This document shows positions 9,381 through 20,870 of a stretch of DNA of 64,000 nucleotides, piece by piece. Under the pieces are notes generated by a model that did no database searches, was not told the DNA's origin, and saw only the letters and a list, made by a program, of their open reading frames with translations. Source of the stretch: Fasciola hepatica (Eukaryota; Platyhelminthes; Trematoda; Plagiorchiida; Fasciolidae); the NCBI GenBank assembly GCA_948099385.1, contig CANUEZ040000103.1:8356501-8420500 (forward strand), written 5' to 3'. The first letter of the stretch is position 1. Each line of letters begins with the position of its first letter. The position numbers and the translations under genes are program-made.

Positions 9381-10761
9381 CTAATTCACGAACGGGCTCA
9401 CAGGCGTGCTCTGCTGACTTGAACGTGAGACAGTTTTCTCATTCAAGGACGTCGCAGGGCCAACGGACTGCTGACTTGAACGTGAGACGATAGCCTCATT
9501 CGAAGTCGGGGCAGCACCAACTAGGTGCTGTCCTGAACGTGAGACGATAGCCTCAATCAAATTTGTAGCAGGCGAAGCCGCCTGCAGACCTTGACGTGAC
9601 ACGGAAGTGTCGTCAACAGGTAGTGCAGCGTCAACAACAAATCTCATGTCAGTGGGCGACACGCTGTCATCAACGTACGTGGCTTTGGGACGATCGATGC
9701 CAACTGCGGCGACGCGATCGTATCGCTCAACCTTAAAGGTCTTGTGGTGACAACTAATCACGCGAAATGACCTCCGTAATGCTGTTGTAATGGTTTGCGC
9801 GCCGAATCAACACGGAATAGTACATGCGAACAAGCTTCGAGTTCTGCCTCCACGATAACCTGTCGTCGCTGCATTCGAGCCTGCGTTGGAGTGAGATTTT
9901 GCAGATACGTAGAAAACGGTGAATGTTAGTCTGTGCAGAAAGTGAATCTGTACTCCGTGACGTATAGAATTCCCAGGCAGCCATAGTGTCGTACCGTGGA
10001 CAAGGTCCAAAGCGGGAAATTTGGTATCTGCATTTATGTAAGTCCTGATACGGAACAGAACTAGTGGTAACATTTTATACCGGTCTGGGCTCTCGTGCGC
10101 TATAAGATCCGCTTCGATTTGGCGATGAAACGTTCGACCAAACCATTCGATGCCGGATAGTACGTGGTCGTGCGAATGCGTTCCGTACTAAGCAAGTAAG
10201 TTAATAAAGAGAATAGTTCGGACTCAAATGGTTGCTGATGAACGGATTTGGTTGTATAAGGACAACCGTACAAAGCTCGCCATCGTTCTATCAGATGTCG
10301 ATCAAATGATCCAGCCGTGACGACAGAGATTGGAATAGCTTCGGGCTAACTAATTAGTCTATCGATGCGCGTTGTTAGCTAAGTATATGCGTGTGATGGG
10401 GTCAATGGACCCACAATGTCTACGTTGATATGATCGGAGTGAGCATCAGGCGTGGCGAAAGTACCGATAGGGGAAGCTTCGTGCCTATACACATTAGATC
10501 GTTGACGTTGTAGACACTGTTTTGCCCACATGCGAACATCTTTATTCCTGAACGGCCAGACTTATCGTGCAGTCACTTGTCGTAGACTTGCTGAGATGCC
10601 TGAATGTGAATGATCATTAGGGTATCTAACACGAGACGTCGATATGCAGAGGGTACGAATGGCCGCGGTATGCCAGTAGACATGTCACAAAGTAAAGTCC
10701 CAGCACTGGTGGCCAGAGGTACGGACCGACACTGTAGCGACGACGACTGAGCGGCTTCCAT
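9381..10761 (-). pseudogene. gypsy-1 integrase and repeat-rich tail, inverted copy
   Basis: Mirror of 4642-6022. The integrase landmarks (VDIVGPL, NGLVERF) are in broken frames. The tail ORF at 9761-9381 is identical in protein sequence to 5642-6022, with the four 57-bp repeat units and the same stop. At about 10740 and 10700 this arm agrees with copy 2 of the duplication (Ala and Gly) where the left arm differs (Val and Arg), so the left arm holds the derived bases. Confidence 0.8.
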
Positions 10762-11471
10762 TTATGAGGAATACTGTGCCTATGCTGCAGCCATTGCAGT
10801 GCAATCTAAAGCCGGATATTCATTTTTATGAAGCGAAATACGCGACAAAGCATCTGCAATGCAGTTTGACTCACCTTTTATCTGTCGGAGGTCAGTCGTG
10901 AACTGAGAAATATAGTCTAAATATCTGAGTTCTCGTGGGGAGTAACGGTCAGACGTAGTATGCAATGCACACGTAAAAGAGCTACGATCGATGAAGAAGT
11001 TGACATATCAACCCTCGACCGCATGACGGAATTGCCTAACGGTATTATATGCAGCCAGCAGTTCGCTACCAGAAGCAGTATATTTGGTTTCCGTGGGACT
11101 GAAACGTCGAGAAGATAACTGTGATGTCTGCCAGATCCCAGGAACAGACTGTTGCAGGACAGCCCCGATGGCAAAGTCGGATGCATTCACCGCTATGCTT
11201 AGTGTGGCGGACGGAACTGGGTGCATTAGTAGCGTGGTCTGAGCTAATGTCGGTTCACTCTCCGAGAACGCTACTCGTGCGGCATCCGTAAGCGACAACT
11301 TACGTGGATTGCCACGAAGTAGGTCGGTTAATGAAAGAAAACGTTCAGCGGCATGGGGTATGAAACGACGATAAAAGTTAACTAACCCCCAAAATGCCTT
11401 GAGCTCCTTGATTGAGGACGGTGAAGCGCAATCCAGAATTGCGTGCACTTTGTCCTCGCAAGGCTTTATAC
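10762..11471 (-). pseudogene. gypsy-1 RT end and RNase H, inverted copy
   Basis: The minus-strand frame 11448-11008 gives [20 protein letters not shown] and AVNASDFAIGAVLQQ, identical to the left arm. The frame ends at the same stop after HAVEG. The connection part ending ALSRIS is at 10965-10780. The RT palm and everything upstream are absent because the arm ends there. It is non-functional for the same reasons as the left-arm copy. Confidence 0.85.
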
Positions 11472-11880
11472 ATCTTTTTTCATGGACGGCCAGACTTATC
11501 GTGCAGTCACTTGTCGGAGACTTGCTGAGATACCTGAATGTGAAAGATCATTAGGGTATCTTACACGAGACTTCGATATGCAGAGGGTACGAGTGGCCGC
11601 GGTGTGCCAGTAGACATGTCACAAAGTAAAGTCCCAGCACTGGTGGCCAGATGTCCGGACCGACACTGTATTGACGATGACTGGACGGCTTTCTCACATG
11701 AGGAATAATCGTGCGACATTCGCAAGCAACAGCTCATGAATTGGGTCAGTTAATGTTAGCCAAGCTTCAGCAGCTTGGTGTACCTTAGGTCGATAAATGT
11801 TCACTAACCCCAAAAATACCTCAGGCTTTTGATCGAGGTCGGTGCGGTGCAATCCAGAATAGCGCGCACTTACTTAGAGG
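11472..11880 (-). pseudogene. Older gypsy-1 family fragment
   Basis: 11480-11700 is a diverged copy of 10545-10760 (integrase start and linker). 11755-11878 is a diverged copy of 11330-11455 (RT end, the LVNFYRRF region). About 560 bp between them are deleted. It directly abuts the right arm of palindrome 1 and is clearly older than the arms. Confidence 0.75.
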
Positions 11881-11994
11881 CATTTCAGTAACCCATAGTA
11901 ATTAAAGGATTTTTTCTCAGCCGTATATTCTAACCTGGCTTCAGATAGCCTCGACTCTTTCGCTTTACTCATAGCGTTTTCTTGGTACTTCAAA

Positions 11995-13100
11995 ATGCCT
12001 TGGGCAGAAAAGGAGTCTTCCAATAACGCCCCATCCTTTCATACTGCGGATCTTAGAAAAATAGACTCATTCAAACTCCCGCCATCATGAAACAGTGCTC
12101 GGTTGACCACTTTGACCTAATAAGCCTGATGGCAGAAATAACAGCTGTTTTAGACCAGAGTATTTCAGATAGAGAGTCTCAGCTTCTAAAGTTGAAAGAC
12201 GCTGTATCTGAAATCACCCCTCCCCTTTCATCATCACTGGAGGCGTCGAACATTCTACCCCAGCGTCCGGCCATTTATCGGCTCTTTTGCGTCCGAAGTC
12301 CTGATAAGAGTGAGAAACCCCCGTAATACATTCGTTTTCAATGTCTCAGAGGGTATGACCTTCGAGGGCGTCAAACATACATCATTGGATGCTTTTGGCA
12401 TGGCCTACCTTCCTCGATTTATCCGCCCAGAGGTTCAATGAGATTAACTCTACTTACTTCTGATTTTCCTTATAAAAACATAAAAAGCCGGAAAAAAATT
12501 CCTTCTAAGAGAAATTACTATCTCTCTCGACTCTCCACACAGGATGACTCCTGATGATCCTGAGCCTTGGGCACAGAAAGTTGATCACTCCACCGCCTCT
12601 TCTCACGTCTCCGACACTTTATTTTCAGACGCGCCTTTCGCTTTCCCACATCCATCCGCTGCCTTCTCATCTGCTACCACTCTGCACCCTTTAAAATGTG
12701 GTCCCATTACTGCTGCTCCGGTCAAGTCCGTTTCTCCCCTCCTAATGCCACCCGGTAATAGACGGCAACTATGTGCTCACTCCCCCGCTTCACCGCCTGT
12801 TGTGCGCATCCTCAACCCTAATTCGTTCCCTGTTCCCTCCAATGGTAAATAACTCGGTGTCCAGAGGAATAGAGTCTACTAGTCTCCCACTGTTCCCTTA
12901 AAATTCTCCTCCATTCAATTCTCGCCTCCCCAATCAGCTCGCTTTAGCTCACTGAATTTGGTTTCGACCTTGGAAAGTGTCCGTTGTCCCTATGCTTCAG
13001 TGGTCCTCACAAATTCAAAGCATCCGTTGCCTGCCAATACCAAAATACGATCTTCACACGTCGTTCACTCTGTCTCAAGTCGTAATACCCACCTAACAAC
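11995..13100 (+). pseudogene. LINE ORF1 remnant (LINE C)
   Basis: A broken reading frame starts at a Met at 11995 and runs through MAEITAVLDQSISDRESQLL (12129-12188) to FVFNVSEGMTFEGVKHT (12333-12380) and MTPDDPEPWAQKVDHS (12544 on). The FVFNVSEGMTFEGVK segment corresponds to VFNIPDRIPLSAAKNMIL in ORF1 of LINE A, the RRM-like region of CR1/Jockey-type ORF1 proteins. The tail is rich in Pro, Ser and Thr, again like the other ORF1s here. Several stops and frameshifts break it, and no ORF2 follows. Confidence 0.5.
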
Positions 13101-13583
13101 TATCTCTGCTGCGTGAGCTGAACTGACTGTGCTACAGTGTGGCTTTTGGTTGTGTTAAAGACGGAGAACAGGAAAGCTCACTAAGAACGGGTAAACATGG
13201 GAAGCGAGCAATCAAGCAAAAAGAAATAATATCGAGTGGATGGGGAAAGGAATGAACACCGTGAAGTGACGCCGCGTGAAGACCTTTTCTGTGGTAGAGA
13301 AAAATCGAGAGATGGAACAAAAGAAACTGCCCGGAAAACCTCGGGAACGCTTTGGACTGCAGTTTTAAGTCAGATCAGCGGAAAAACGGAAACCAGCATG
13401 CCGTGGAATCCAGGTTGTCTTGATCATTTTTTTCGTTCAGTAAACTAGTTTTCCATTTACTGCAGCTGTTTAGCCTTGGGAATATTTGTTTGTATTCCGT
13501 ACCAGGTTTTGCTGTCCCTATTTTGGTGCTTGACTTTACATAACCCGTGGTGTACGCAGAGTTGTTTACCATCCTAAATCAAA
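13101..13583. other. No gene recognised; possible 5'UTR of the next LINE
   Basis: Non-coding sequence between the LINE C remnant and the PHD-type ORF1. It contains no long frame or repeat that I can match elsewhere in the window. Confidence 0.4.
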
Positions 13584-14440
13584 ATGGCGCCTGCTGTCAC
13601 AAAGAAGACTAGGAAGGACAAAGATGGCCAGACAGAAAGTCAGGCATTATGCAGGGACAAGAACTGTAAGGGAGATGTAGAGGATGACGGGATTCTTTGT
13701 AACGCTAGCAGAAGGCGGCACCTTAGGACATGCAGTGAAACTGCCGAGAGAGCATTTGAGATTTACTTGAAACATAAGTAACTGAAATGGTTTTGCGTGG
13801 GTTGCCAATCGGAAGTAATCAAAATTGGTTCAGGGGTAGTAAGAGTTGTCAGAGTTGTGAGAACTAGTAACGGAGACTCGCAAACGCATCCAGAAACCGA
13901 GTTCACAGGTTAGGGGAAATAAAACGATAAGGAAGACCTTAGAGTGGAAGGTAAAGCCGAAGACGGACTGGATAAAGATGAGGTGAACAAGGGAGTTAAA
14001 CCAAAGCGGACCAGGCAACTAACCAGGGAAGAACACAGGTCCGTCGTGCGAGGCAGTGAGGTCAATAAAACTGCAAGCAATGAGGAGCTGTTTCTAGAGG
14101 TCGCCACGAAACTAGCGGATCACGGTTGGTTATTAGACGGCCCACTGGAGGATAAGGAAAATTTCTGCCCACAGAGGGGAAACCTAAAAGCTGCTGGAAA
14201 AATGGCTACGGTAAGATGTAGAAACGTAGTGATTCACGAAATTCCGGAACCGCATTTAAAGGAGAAGGGAAAAGGAATTAGCGCCATGAAATATCATGTT
14301 GTAAACTCGCTAAGATGCGTTGGTCTGTCTGACCAGGCCACAATAAAATGAGGCCTGCTGCTGGGAAAATGAACTGTGGAAAAACCGGAAAGCGACAGAA
14401 AGCCAAAGCCCGCGGTACTGGAGCTGGGTGTTGTCATAAT
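13584..14440 (+). pseudogene. LINE ORF1 remnant with PHD-like zinc finger (LINE F)
   Basis: The frame from 13584 reads CRDKNCKGDVEDDGILC, then a His/Cys pair (HLRTC), then after a stop at 13782-13784 LKWFCVGCQSEV. This spacing resembles a C4HC3 PHD finger with some cysteines lost. PHD fingers occur at the N-terminus of ORF1 in some CR1-like LINEs. Downstream, 13944-14351 gives a charged linker and RNVVIHEIPEPHLKEKG followed by VNSLRCVGLSDQATIK, the usual start of the ORF1 RRM-like core. A TGA at 14349-14351 and later stops break it. No RT follows, so the element is truncated or was replaced. Confidence 0.5.
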
Positions 14441-15459
14441 CGGAATAAATAAGAAGGCCCTCAAACGGTCAGATCTGTGTCTAGCCGGCCGATGCCGATA
14501 TAAAGTAGACTACTCATGAGTTCTTCGAAGCCAGAATGGGGTCTGCCAGTCTAAAGTCTTTGAAGCTGGCACTAGGATTAGCCATAATACCCGCGGGTGA
14601 GAGGTCTACGGAGGACAGCGGGTGCTCTAACCTGGAAAATGAGAAACATCGTGCTGAAAATGGGATACTAGATGGGAGCGCAGAACCTCCTCCCGTAATT
14701 CTTGTAAGTACCCGTACATTTCTGGCTTTTTCCATGATTCTCAACGCCCCCTGGTGCATCACTGTCTTGTTGTACCGACGTTTTGTTGTGAAACACACAC
14801 ACCTTTTTTGAACACCACCACTGCGCAATACAAAAACACTGTCAATAAGCTATTCATTCTGGCACGGTCTCATCTGCTTTGGAGTGTCATGGAATTACAT
14901 CGGTCGGAAATGACCGTGAGAAACCAAACATTTTAGTAGCTTTCACGGCGTCACTTGGCACTCCTCTCAATACCATTCTGTTTCGTTCAAAAAAAGGTGG
15001 TCAGACCGAATCGAACTGAAGATATTGGCGGATATCGGTTCTTTGGCGCTCATTTCCTGATCACATAAACAGCGAACAACTGTGAGTTTGTGTAACACCT
15101 GTTTTATTTTATTTTCTAATGTACATACTGTTTTGGCCTTTCATCGAAATACGCTCCCCCACCCATCTTAGTTTGCTAGCGTCTTCTGAGATATTGCTGA
15201 CATTAACTTAGTTTACCATATAAACAGAGTAGTACCCAACAACTGGTGAGCTCAGATAGTTTTTTCATCTTTTGACACCGGAGTTTGGTCTTTCGGTTCG
15301 AATTCCACACGATTCACTACGTCTAAAACCGAATCTATTAAAATCCATGCGGTCGCTGTCAAACTGCCCGTTTTTGCCCCGACCAATCCTCGTGTGCGGT
15401 TTCGACAAATAGACGCTTATGCATGGAACGGGGTTTTATGAACTCCTTTATATTGGGCG
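14441..15459. other. No gene or repeat recognised
   Basis: Frames of 91 and 104 codons overlap here on opposite strands, but neither looks like a protein. 14441-14700 may be decayed continuation of the LINE F ORF1. The rest is not matched elsewhere in the window. Confidence 0.4.
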
Positions 15460-15985
15460 ATTGTAGAGATTAGGAGGAATATCAGGTAAGCGGTGATTGA
15501 GGATAGAAGGTCCATTTGGGAACAAGGAACAAAACAATAGTAGAAGGTATGATATGGAGGAAGAATGGGAAAATAGGAAGATAGCAATCTGGTCAGTTTA
15601 TCAGCTGCGGTCGGGGACGGCAAAAAGTGAAGAGACAGGAAAACACTCGGTGCTAATATGAGGCTTTTCCATGTGGAAGCAAACGTGCTGGTGTTGCGTG
15701 GCATCATGAGACATCAGAGGTATACGGATTTCGGTTTGACTGGGGTCTCAACTCACTATGAGCATATGCGCAGAGAAGTAAGGCCTAGTTACTAAGGGAT
15801 GGTAGTCTGTGTGGCGAGACTCCAGTATACGAGAAAGGTGCAGGAAAAGTGGGATGGGACCTCTGAGTTCTAGCCTGAGACAGAGTAATAAGTTGAGAGG
15901 GAGCACCTTTCATAAGAGGAAAAAACGGCTTTTTCAAAGGGAGCTAGTATCACATGTGACATGTGACTTGTATCGTGAGTGGACT
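15460..15985 (-). mobile_element. Antisense LINE 3'UTR fragment
   Basis: 15470-15600 matches 33300-33420 (GGGAACAAGGAACAAAACAA and flanks), and 15860-15940 matches 33423-33500 (GAGTTCTAGCCTGAGACAGAG). In the LINE D arm that sequence is the 3'UTR read on the minus strand. The fragment is therefore a 5'-truncated LINE tail in minus orientation. The 96-codon minus ORF here is not a gene. Confidence 0.65.
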
Positions 15986-16250
15986 GCGCTACACCACGTC
16001 CGTTTGCGTGCTGTTTTCGGTTTGGTTTCCACTAGGCTATCTAGGGTTACGTTAGAGATTATAGCTGCCAGGAGTATCCCCATCAGTCAAAAAATGGGGG
16101 GGGGGGATTTCTGAACAATAAGCTCGTAGCTACCAGCTAATCTACGAAACGCTGTTAGAATAGCTTTTCAACTGTCAGTGTAGGATATTTGAGTGTTTCC
16201 CACTATCAACAAGCCTAACTCCAATCCTATAGAAACACTTTTCCAAAGCA

Positions 16251-17250
16251 TGCCTAAAGCGACTTCCGTCCGCTCTCACCACCGACTGACCAGCCGTCTT
16301 CAATGCGCGAGCACTGAACGCCTCCCACACCCGACAGCTCTGGTACCTTGCTCGGTATCACTAATTGATGAACACATTGGTGCTGGTATCAAGTTTGGCG
16401 CACTGAAAGGAAGCCTAGAAACCTTGGAAGGACAGTCATGTACCATGAATAATGCTCTGACCGTGTTGTCACCGCTAGCAAAATACCCGAAAACCCAAAG
16501 TTAACTAATTGCCAGTCGCTTTCTGGAATTAGTTGCTTCTGAAGTCCATCAAAGAACTAAAGATCCAAAAATGCTGTGGTCTCGAATATTCAGGATCGTC
16601 TTCCGCCTTTTGCGATCAAACAATCGTTGCTTCTAGCCCGCGACAATTCACACCACGAGTGCGGCTGCGTACGACTAAGAAGAAAGTCACAGCGTTGTAT
16701 GTGTCCACTTCTGTTTCAGTTCCGTGGAGAAAACGCTGCAACGAAACTCTTCAGAAAGAGAAGGGCTATCGCCGAAGCCAGTCCATTCAAAAGCATAGAA
16801 ATTGTCTCCTACAAGACCGCATTGCGGAAAGATGTCCTGAGGTCGGTGAACGGTAATCCCTCATCGTCAGAATCTCCCGACCTAGGGTCGCCCAACCCCC
16901 CTCGAAAACCCTCCACGGTTGACCGATTCACACATGCACCATCGACCAACGCACCCTCGATGGATGTAGGCCTCGACGTATCCCGCTCGTCGCCAACACC
17001 TCAGCGTCCATCCAAACTGCTCCACATTGCAACACAAGCTCAACCGCTTCCTGTAGGACACACCGATAACCGGGCTGTACAATCATCTCTCAATGACACC
17101 TATCGCTCAGCTATTGGCTTGTCTTCCAAACAAGCTGAGAAGGTGACTGCTTCCAACTCACCACCCCGTACCAACTTATCAGCAACAACACCGGCCCAGA
17201 CGACATTGAGCACAGCTTCTTCCCTCATCCCTGTTGCCTCCCGTTGCTAA
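16251..17250 (+). pseudogene. LINE B ORF1
   Basis: A Met at 16251 opens MPKATSVRSHHRLTSRLQ. A stop at 16502-16504 and a frameshift follow. The frame from 16576 then gives VSNIQDRLPPFAIKQSLLL, CPLLFQFRGENAATKLFRKR and a Pro/Ser/Thr-rich tail to 17250. LINE A ORF1 aligns throughout (VFNIPDRIPLSAAKNMIL, CPLLFQFTNEVVAKIFISR), so both belong to one family. ORF1 proteins of such LINEs bind RNA. The frame damage indicates a pseudogene. Confidence 0.7.
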
Positions 17251-19047
17251 GTTCATCTTAGCATCGATATCACCACGCTCCCAGTTTGCCTCAGGAACCA
17301 GCCCCAAGCCTCTTGTGTGAGCGCTAAAAAAATTTCTACCAAACTATAATTTCCATCACCGGCACACCAATTGAAACTCCCCGGTCCCCCCATCAATATT
17401 CCACATGTGCACCTAAAAACCCATGGAGCCAACCTCGACGTGGTGCGACCAACTACTCGTATGTCACCTCCATCCTGTCTACCGATGCTCCACCATATTG
17501 CAAGTTTGCCCCTGTGCATACCACCACCATCTCCGGCACCATTATTCGAGCCTCTTCATTTTCCGGTTCACCACGCACAGCGTTCGTCCTACTCACTCAA
17601 TATTTCACCCGGTCGAATCCAGTTCTCATATCTTTTTTTGAACCTCCCATCCCGCTACAGCCTCTCCTTGTACCCCAGCAATTTACCTACCTCAATACAA
17701 CCACGGCAGTATACCATCAACCACCCGTTCCAATCGAAATCCCACTTTACCCAAACGGTCGAGGGTATATCCCATGACTACTCAATGCCGGCGCAAAATA
17801 CCAATTCTTTCCTTTGTGTACCCTGGGAGGAACATGGCCTCATACCAAAGCTCTACCCCAGTATAATCGTCCCCAAACATTCCTCAACGGTGGTATAACC
17901 ACCAGTCCACCAACTCGTATTTCATTCACAAACTGAGGCCCCACCTCTATAATTGCAGACGATATTTCTAACTTCCACCGACTTCACACTGGTTTTTCAC
18001 TTTAGACTCCCCCATTCCTCCTCAACGAAGCTCCGCCTGCCTTCATGGTCGATCCTGCGGCGGCTGGCAACCCCAAGTGCTCCCAATCGGACTCAGAAAT
18101 CACTAAATTTGATGGCACTACCTGCCCTACCGGCTCTCTTAATTTTCATTGGTCATTCTGATACTAACCAAACTTCCCTCTATTGGTCCACGACTAACAC
18201 ACACAGTAATCTAACCAGGACAATCTCATCCACATCGTCAGAACCAGGAATAGCCACGCGACTGCCTCTATCTTGAACAACCTCGACGCTTGCACAACTA
18301 CAGGTTGTGACAGTACAAGGAAGCACGATCACAAGTTGATCGCAGGTGATTTCAACGCTCCAGGAGTGTGTTGGCCATCGCACCCTGGCTCACGACGTTA
18401 GCACGATTTTCCTACCTGTACACACCTCGGTTGTTGGACTCAACATGTACAATCGCCTACTAGATGAAGTGAATTCTGGATTTGTTTTCTCGGAGGCACA
18501 ATGAAGTAACCACCTCTGTGGGAGATGACTTCCCCGGATGTGACCACAGGGCCGATTCGTGCGCATTCTCTGCGCCGAAAATCGCTATTTCCGCCGTACC
18601 GTCTGCCAGACCATATCACTTAGCTCACTGATGCAGCTTTCCCAACAAAATCCGATCTCCAAATTGAGATACGTCGTTTCTTCCGCCTGATCCTCAGGTG
18701 GTAGCAGATCAGATATATTCTATTCTCAGTCAGTCTTTAAACACCAACACCCTAACTGTGTCAGCACTGACAAATTCTAGAACAAACAGACTCAAGAGGA
18801 TAAAACTTGAACTCTACAAACTTCGACGACTCGCCCTAAACCCCAGGAGCTATCGGTATGTATCCAAATGGACCAACTGTCAATGACAATCAAATCACAA
18901 ACTGAACTCATGCTTACTCAGCAAGAATCGAAACTTCACGCCACCCTAAGAAGACATAAATCCTGAGTAAGCTGATGAGAACAAGAAACCCGCAACCCCT
19001 CATTGTGATACCTTTCATTGCTGTTAACAACCCCATCCGGATGAACC
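17251..19047 (+). pseudogene. LINE B ORF2, N-terminal and endonuclease part
   Basis: Only scattered pieces remain. DDFPGCDHRADSC (about 18520-18560) matches GSDHRMVSC in LINE A, which carries the conserved SDH of APE-type endonucleases. 18698-18886 (YSILSQSLNTN, RIKLELYKLRR) matches the endonuclease-RT linker. Stops and frameshifts are dense. The Pro-rich frame at 17371-17898 may be the ORF2 N-terminus or spacer. Confidence 0.5.
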
Positions 19048-19051
19048 GAAA

Positions 19052-19355
19052 TGTAAGGTATCCAGACCTTACTACGCGGTTTCCTTAGGAAACACCCATT
19101 TCATTCTTTTATACTGCGGCGACCACTTGCAAGTTGCTCCAATGCTCGGTACTTCACGAATATACCAACCAGAAAGGTATTTTCCACGACCTGTGAGAAC
19201 GAGAAAGCGATTGGGAGAGAAAGTGGGTAACACTCATTTGAGAGCGTGCTTGAGAGTCTGCACAAGAGTAACGGTCAAATGGCAACCGCGCAAGGTATTC
19301 AGCGTTCAGCTTAACAGTGAATGTGATAAAAATATGAAAGATGAACACCGCTACA
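19052..19355 (-). repeat. Solo LTR of the gypsy-2 family
   Basis: 304 bp starting TGTAAGGT and ending CTACA, aligning along the full 308-bp gypsy-2 LTRs (for example GTCAAATGGCAACCGCGC and the CGATTGGGAGAGA stretch) with many substitutions. It has no internal domain, so it is a recombination product. Flanks are GAAA on the left and GGAA on the right, an imperfect 4-bp target duplication. The LINE B RT frame resumes directly after it. Orientation is assigned by similarity to gypsy-2, whose genes run on the minus strand. Confidence 0.85.
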
Positions 19356-20870
19356 GGAAGAAATATCTGAAGCTTTAAACACATTTTTCAATTCAGCTCT
19401 CACGGCCGGTGTTCCCACTCCTGGAGTACACTCTGCATGCCCACCAAGTAAGACTCTGTCTACAGTTTCATTACACTCCAATGATATTTCCCCGCAGCAA
19501 GATTCTATGAAATCGTCGTAACGCCCAGATCTTGACGGCATTCCGCCGGCAGCTTTTACTCTGGGGGGCCCAGATATCCCTATCGTTTTATCTCATTTAT
19601 TTAACCTGCCTATTAAGTTCAGCTAATTTCCTATTCAATGAAAAGTTTCTGCAAATAATCTCCTGCCCAAAAAGGCTTTGCTCACGTTCTTGAGAGTTAT
19701 CGTCCTGTCAATCTTGCACCACGTATCTCCAGAATCATGGAGAAGCTCATTAGGAAAAAGATAATGGTCCACCTTCTACTAAATAGCTTGCTCACTGTGG
19801 GTCAACACGTTTTCCTGAAAAACCGTTCGCGCTCTCCTTGTCAAGTTAACTTCTTCTACTCAGTCACGGAGGCTGCTGACAGAGGCATGTCCATGATTAT
19901 TATCCTGCTTGATATGAAGAAGGCTTTCGACCGAGTCTCACACACTCGGCTCGCATCACGGGCCAAATCTTATGGCATCATGGACCCGTTACTTGGTTGT
20001 TTGAATTCTTATTTCTCCGACTGTCATCAATTGGTTCACATTATTGGGTCCGTCTTCAAACCCAAACCTGTCTCTGGCGGTGTCATACAAGGCAGCGTTT
20101 TGGGCCCACTACTCGTCCTCATATACACGAATGATGTTTTCAGTGTCGTTCGCCAAGGCAGTCTCCACCTCTTCGCGGACAACATCAAATTCTTGTATAG
20201 TTTTGATTCTGGACTGCATATTACAGTTATCAGTGATATACGGCAAGACCTACCAGCTCCTAGTACTTGGTGCACCACTTCATCAATGGAATTTTCTGTG
20301 GAGAAAAGCAACATGCTTAAGTTCAAATGTAATGTCCCCCAGTTGTGTTCAGTATTGACGGCCACTCAATTTACATCATCCCGTTAGTACGAGATTCAGG
20401 TTTGAAGCATTCAGCCACCTCCACTCCCTCTGCGAAAACTACCGCTCAAATTGCGAAGGCTAGAAGAATTATAGGCCTTCTTCATAGGACATTTCGCCTT
20501 CCGGAAAGCAAATTCAGCAACTGTTAGACTCACGTTAGGCCTTTTTGAAATACTGTTCCATAATCTACTTTACCATGCGCCGGTGGGACAGAGCGGCTAT
20601 TGAAATGGATCAACGGCTAATGACAAAAGAGTTAGTTTGCTTTTCCACTCAACTCAATTGCAGCCAATGCTGTTCACACTGAAACTAGATCCGCTTCGGC
20701 CCAGACGTGTAAAGCTGAACCTCATAGTCCTTCATGGTGCTGTTGTTAATCGAATTATCGAATCAGCACCGCAGTTTAGAAACCTAACGGACTCACAATA
20801 TACTATGAGAATGAGACACCACAGTTACTATTCCCATTTCTAGAAATGCTTTTGGATGAAACATTTTCCT
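19356..20870 (+). pseudogene. LINE B ORF2, reverse transcriptase part
   Basis: The frame 19737-20387 gives MEKLIRKKIMVHLLLNS, LDMKKAFDRVSHTRL, GGVIQGSVLGPLL and LFADNIKFLY. These are RT motifs 2a to C of CR1/Jockey-like LINEs. The catalytic box is FADN instead of FADD, removing the second Asp. Upstream, in another frame, ISEALNTFFN and DLDGIPPAAFTLGG align with IAQALNSYFA and GHDGVPPTLLRLGG of LINE A. 20345-20870 keeps pieces of the thumb and C-terminal region (IAKARRIIGLLHRTFRL). Confidence 0.75.

Larger units (their letters stand above)
8508..11471 (-). repeat. Palindrome 1, right arm (inverted gypsy-1)
   Basis: Reverse complement of 3932-6895 (x pairs with 15403-x). It carries on the minus strand the RT end and RNase H (about 10762-11471), integrase (9753-10761), the repeat-rich C-terminal extension (9381-9761), the 57-bp array (9327-9554) and the LTR region (8508-9326). 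Homology ends abruptly at 11471, where AGGCTTTATAC runs into ATCTTTTTTCATGG. Confidence 0.95.
15986..20870 (+). mobile_element. LINE B, decayed CR1/Jockey-like element
   Basis: The start is set by homology with the head of LINE A: GCGCTACACC at 15986 against GCGGTACACC at 39854, sharing GGCTATCTAGG / AGCTATCTAGG shortly after. It holds a 5'UTR with an 11-G run (16096-16106), an ORF1, a decayed endonuclease, a solo gypsy LTR and a decayed RT. The 3' end is unclear, and no tail of the LINE A type was found before the BEL/Pao insertion. Confidence 0.7.

Noticed and set aside
3932..11471. Palindrome 1 as a library or assembly hairpin artefact
   Set aside because: A missed-adapter artefact would give exact mirror sequence with almost no spacer. 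Here a 1.6-kb unique spacer separates the arms, several substitutions distinguish them, and a related arrangement exists at 27-31 kb. It still needs read support.
15417..15707. Minus-strand 96-codon ORF as a gene
   Set aside because: It lies in sequence shared with LINE 3'UTRs and has no protein-like features.
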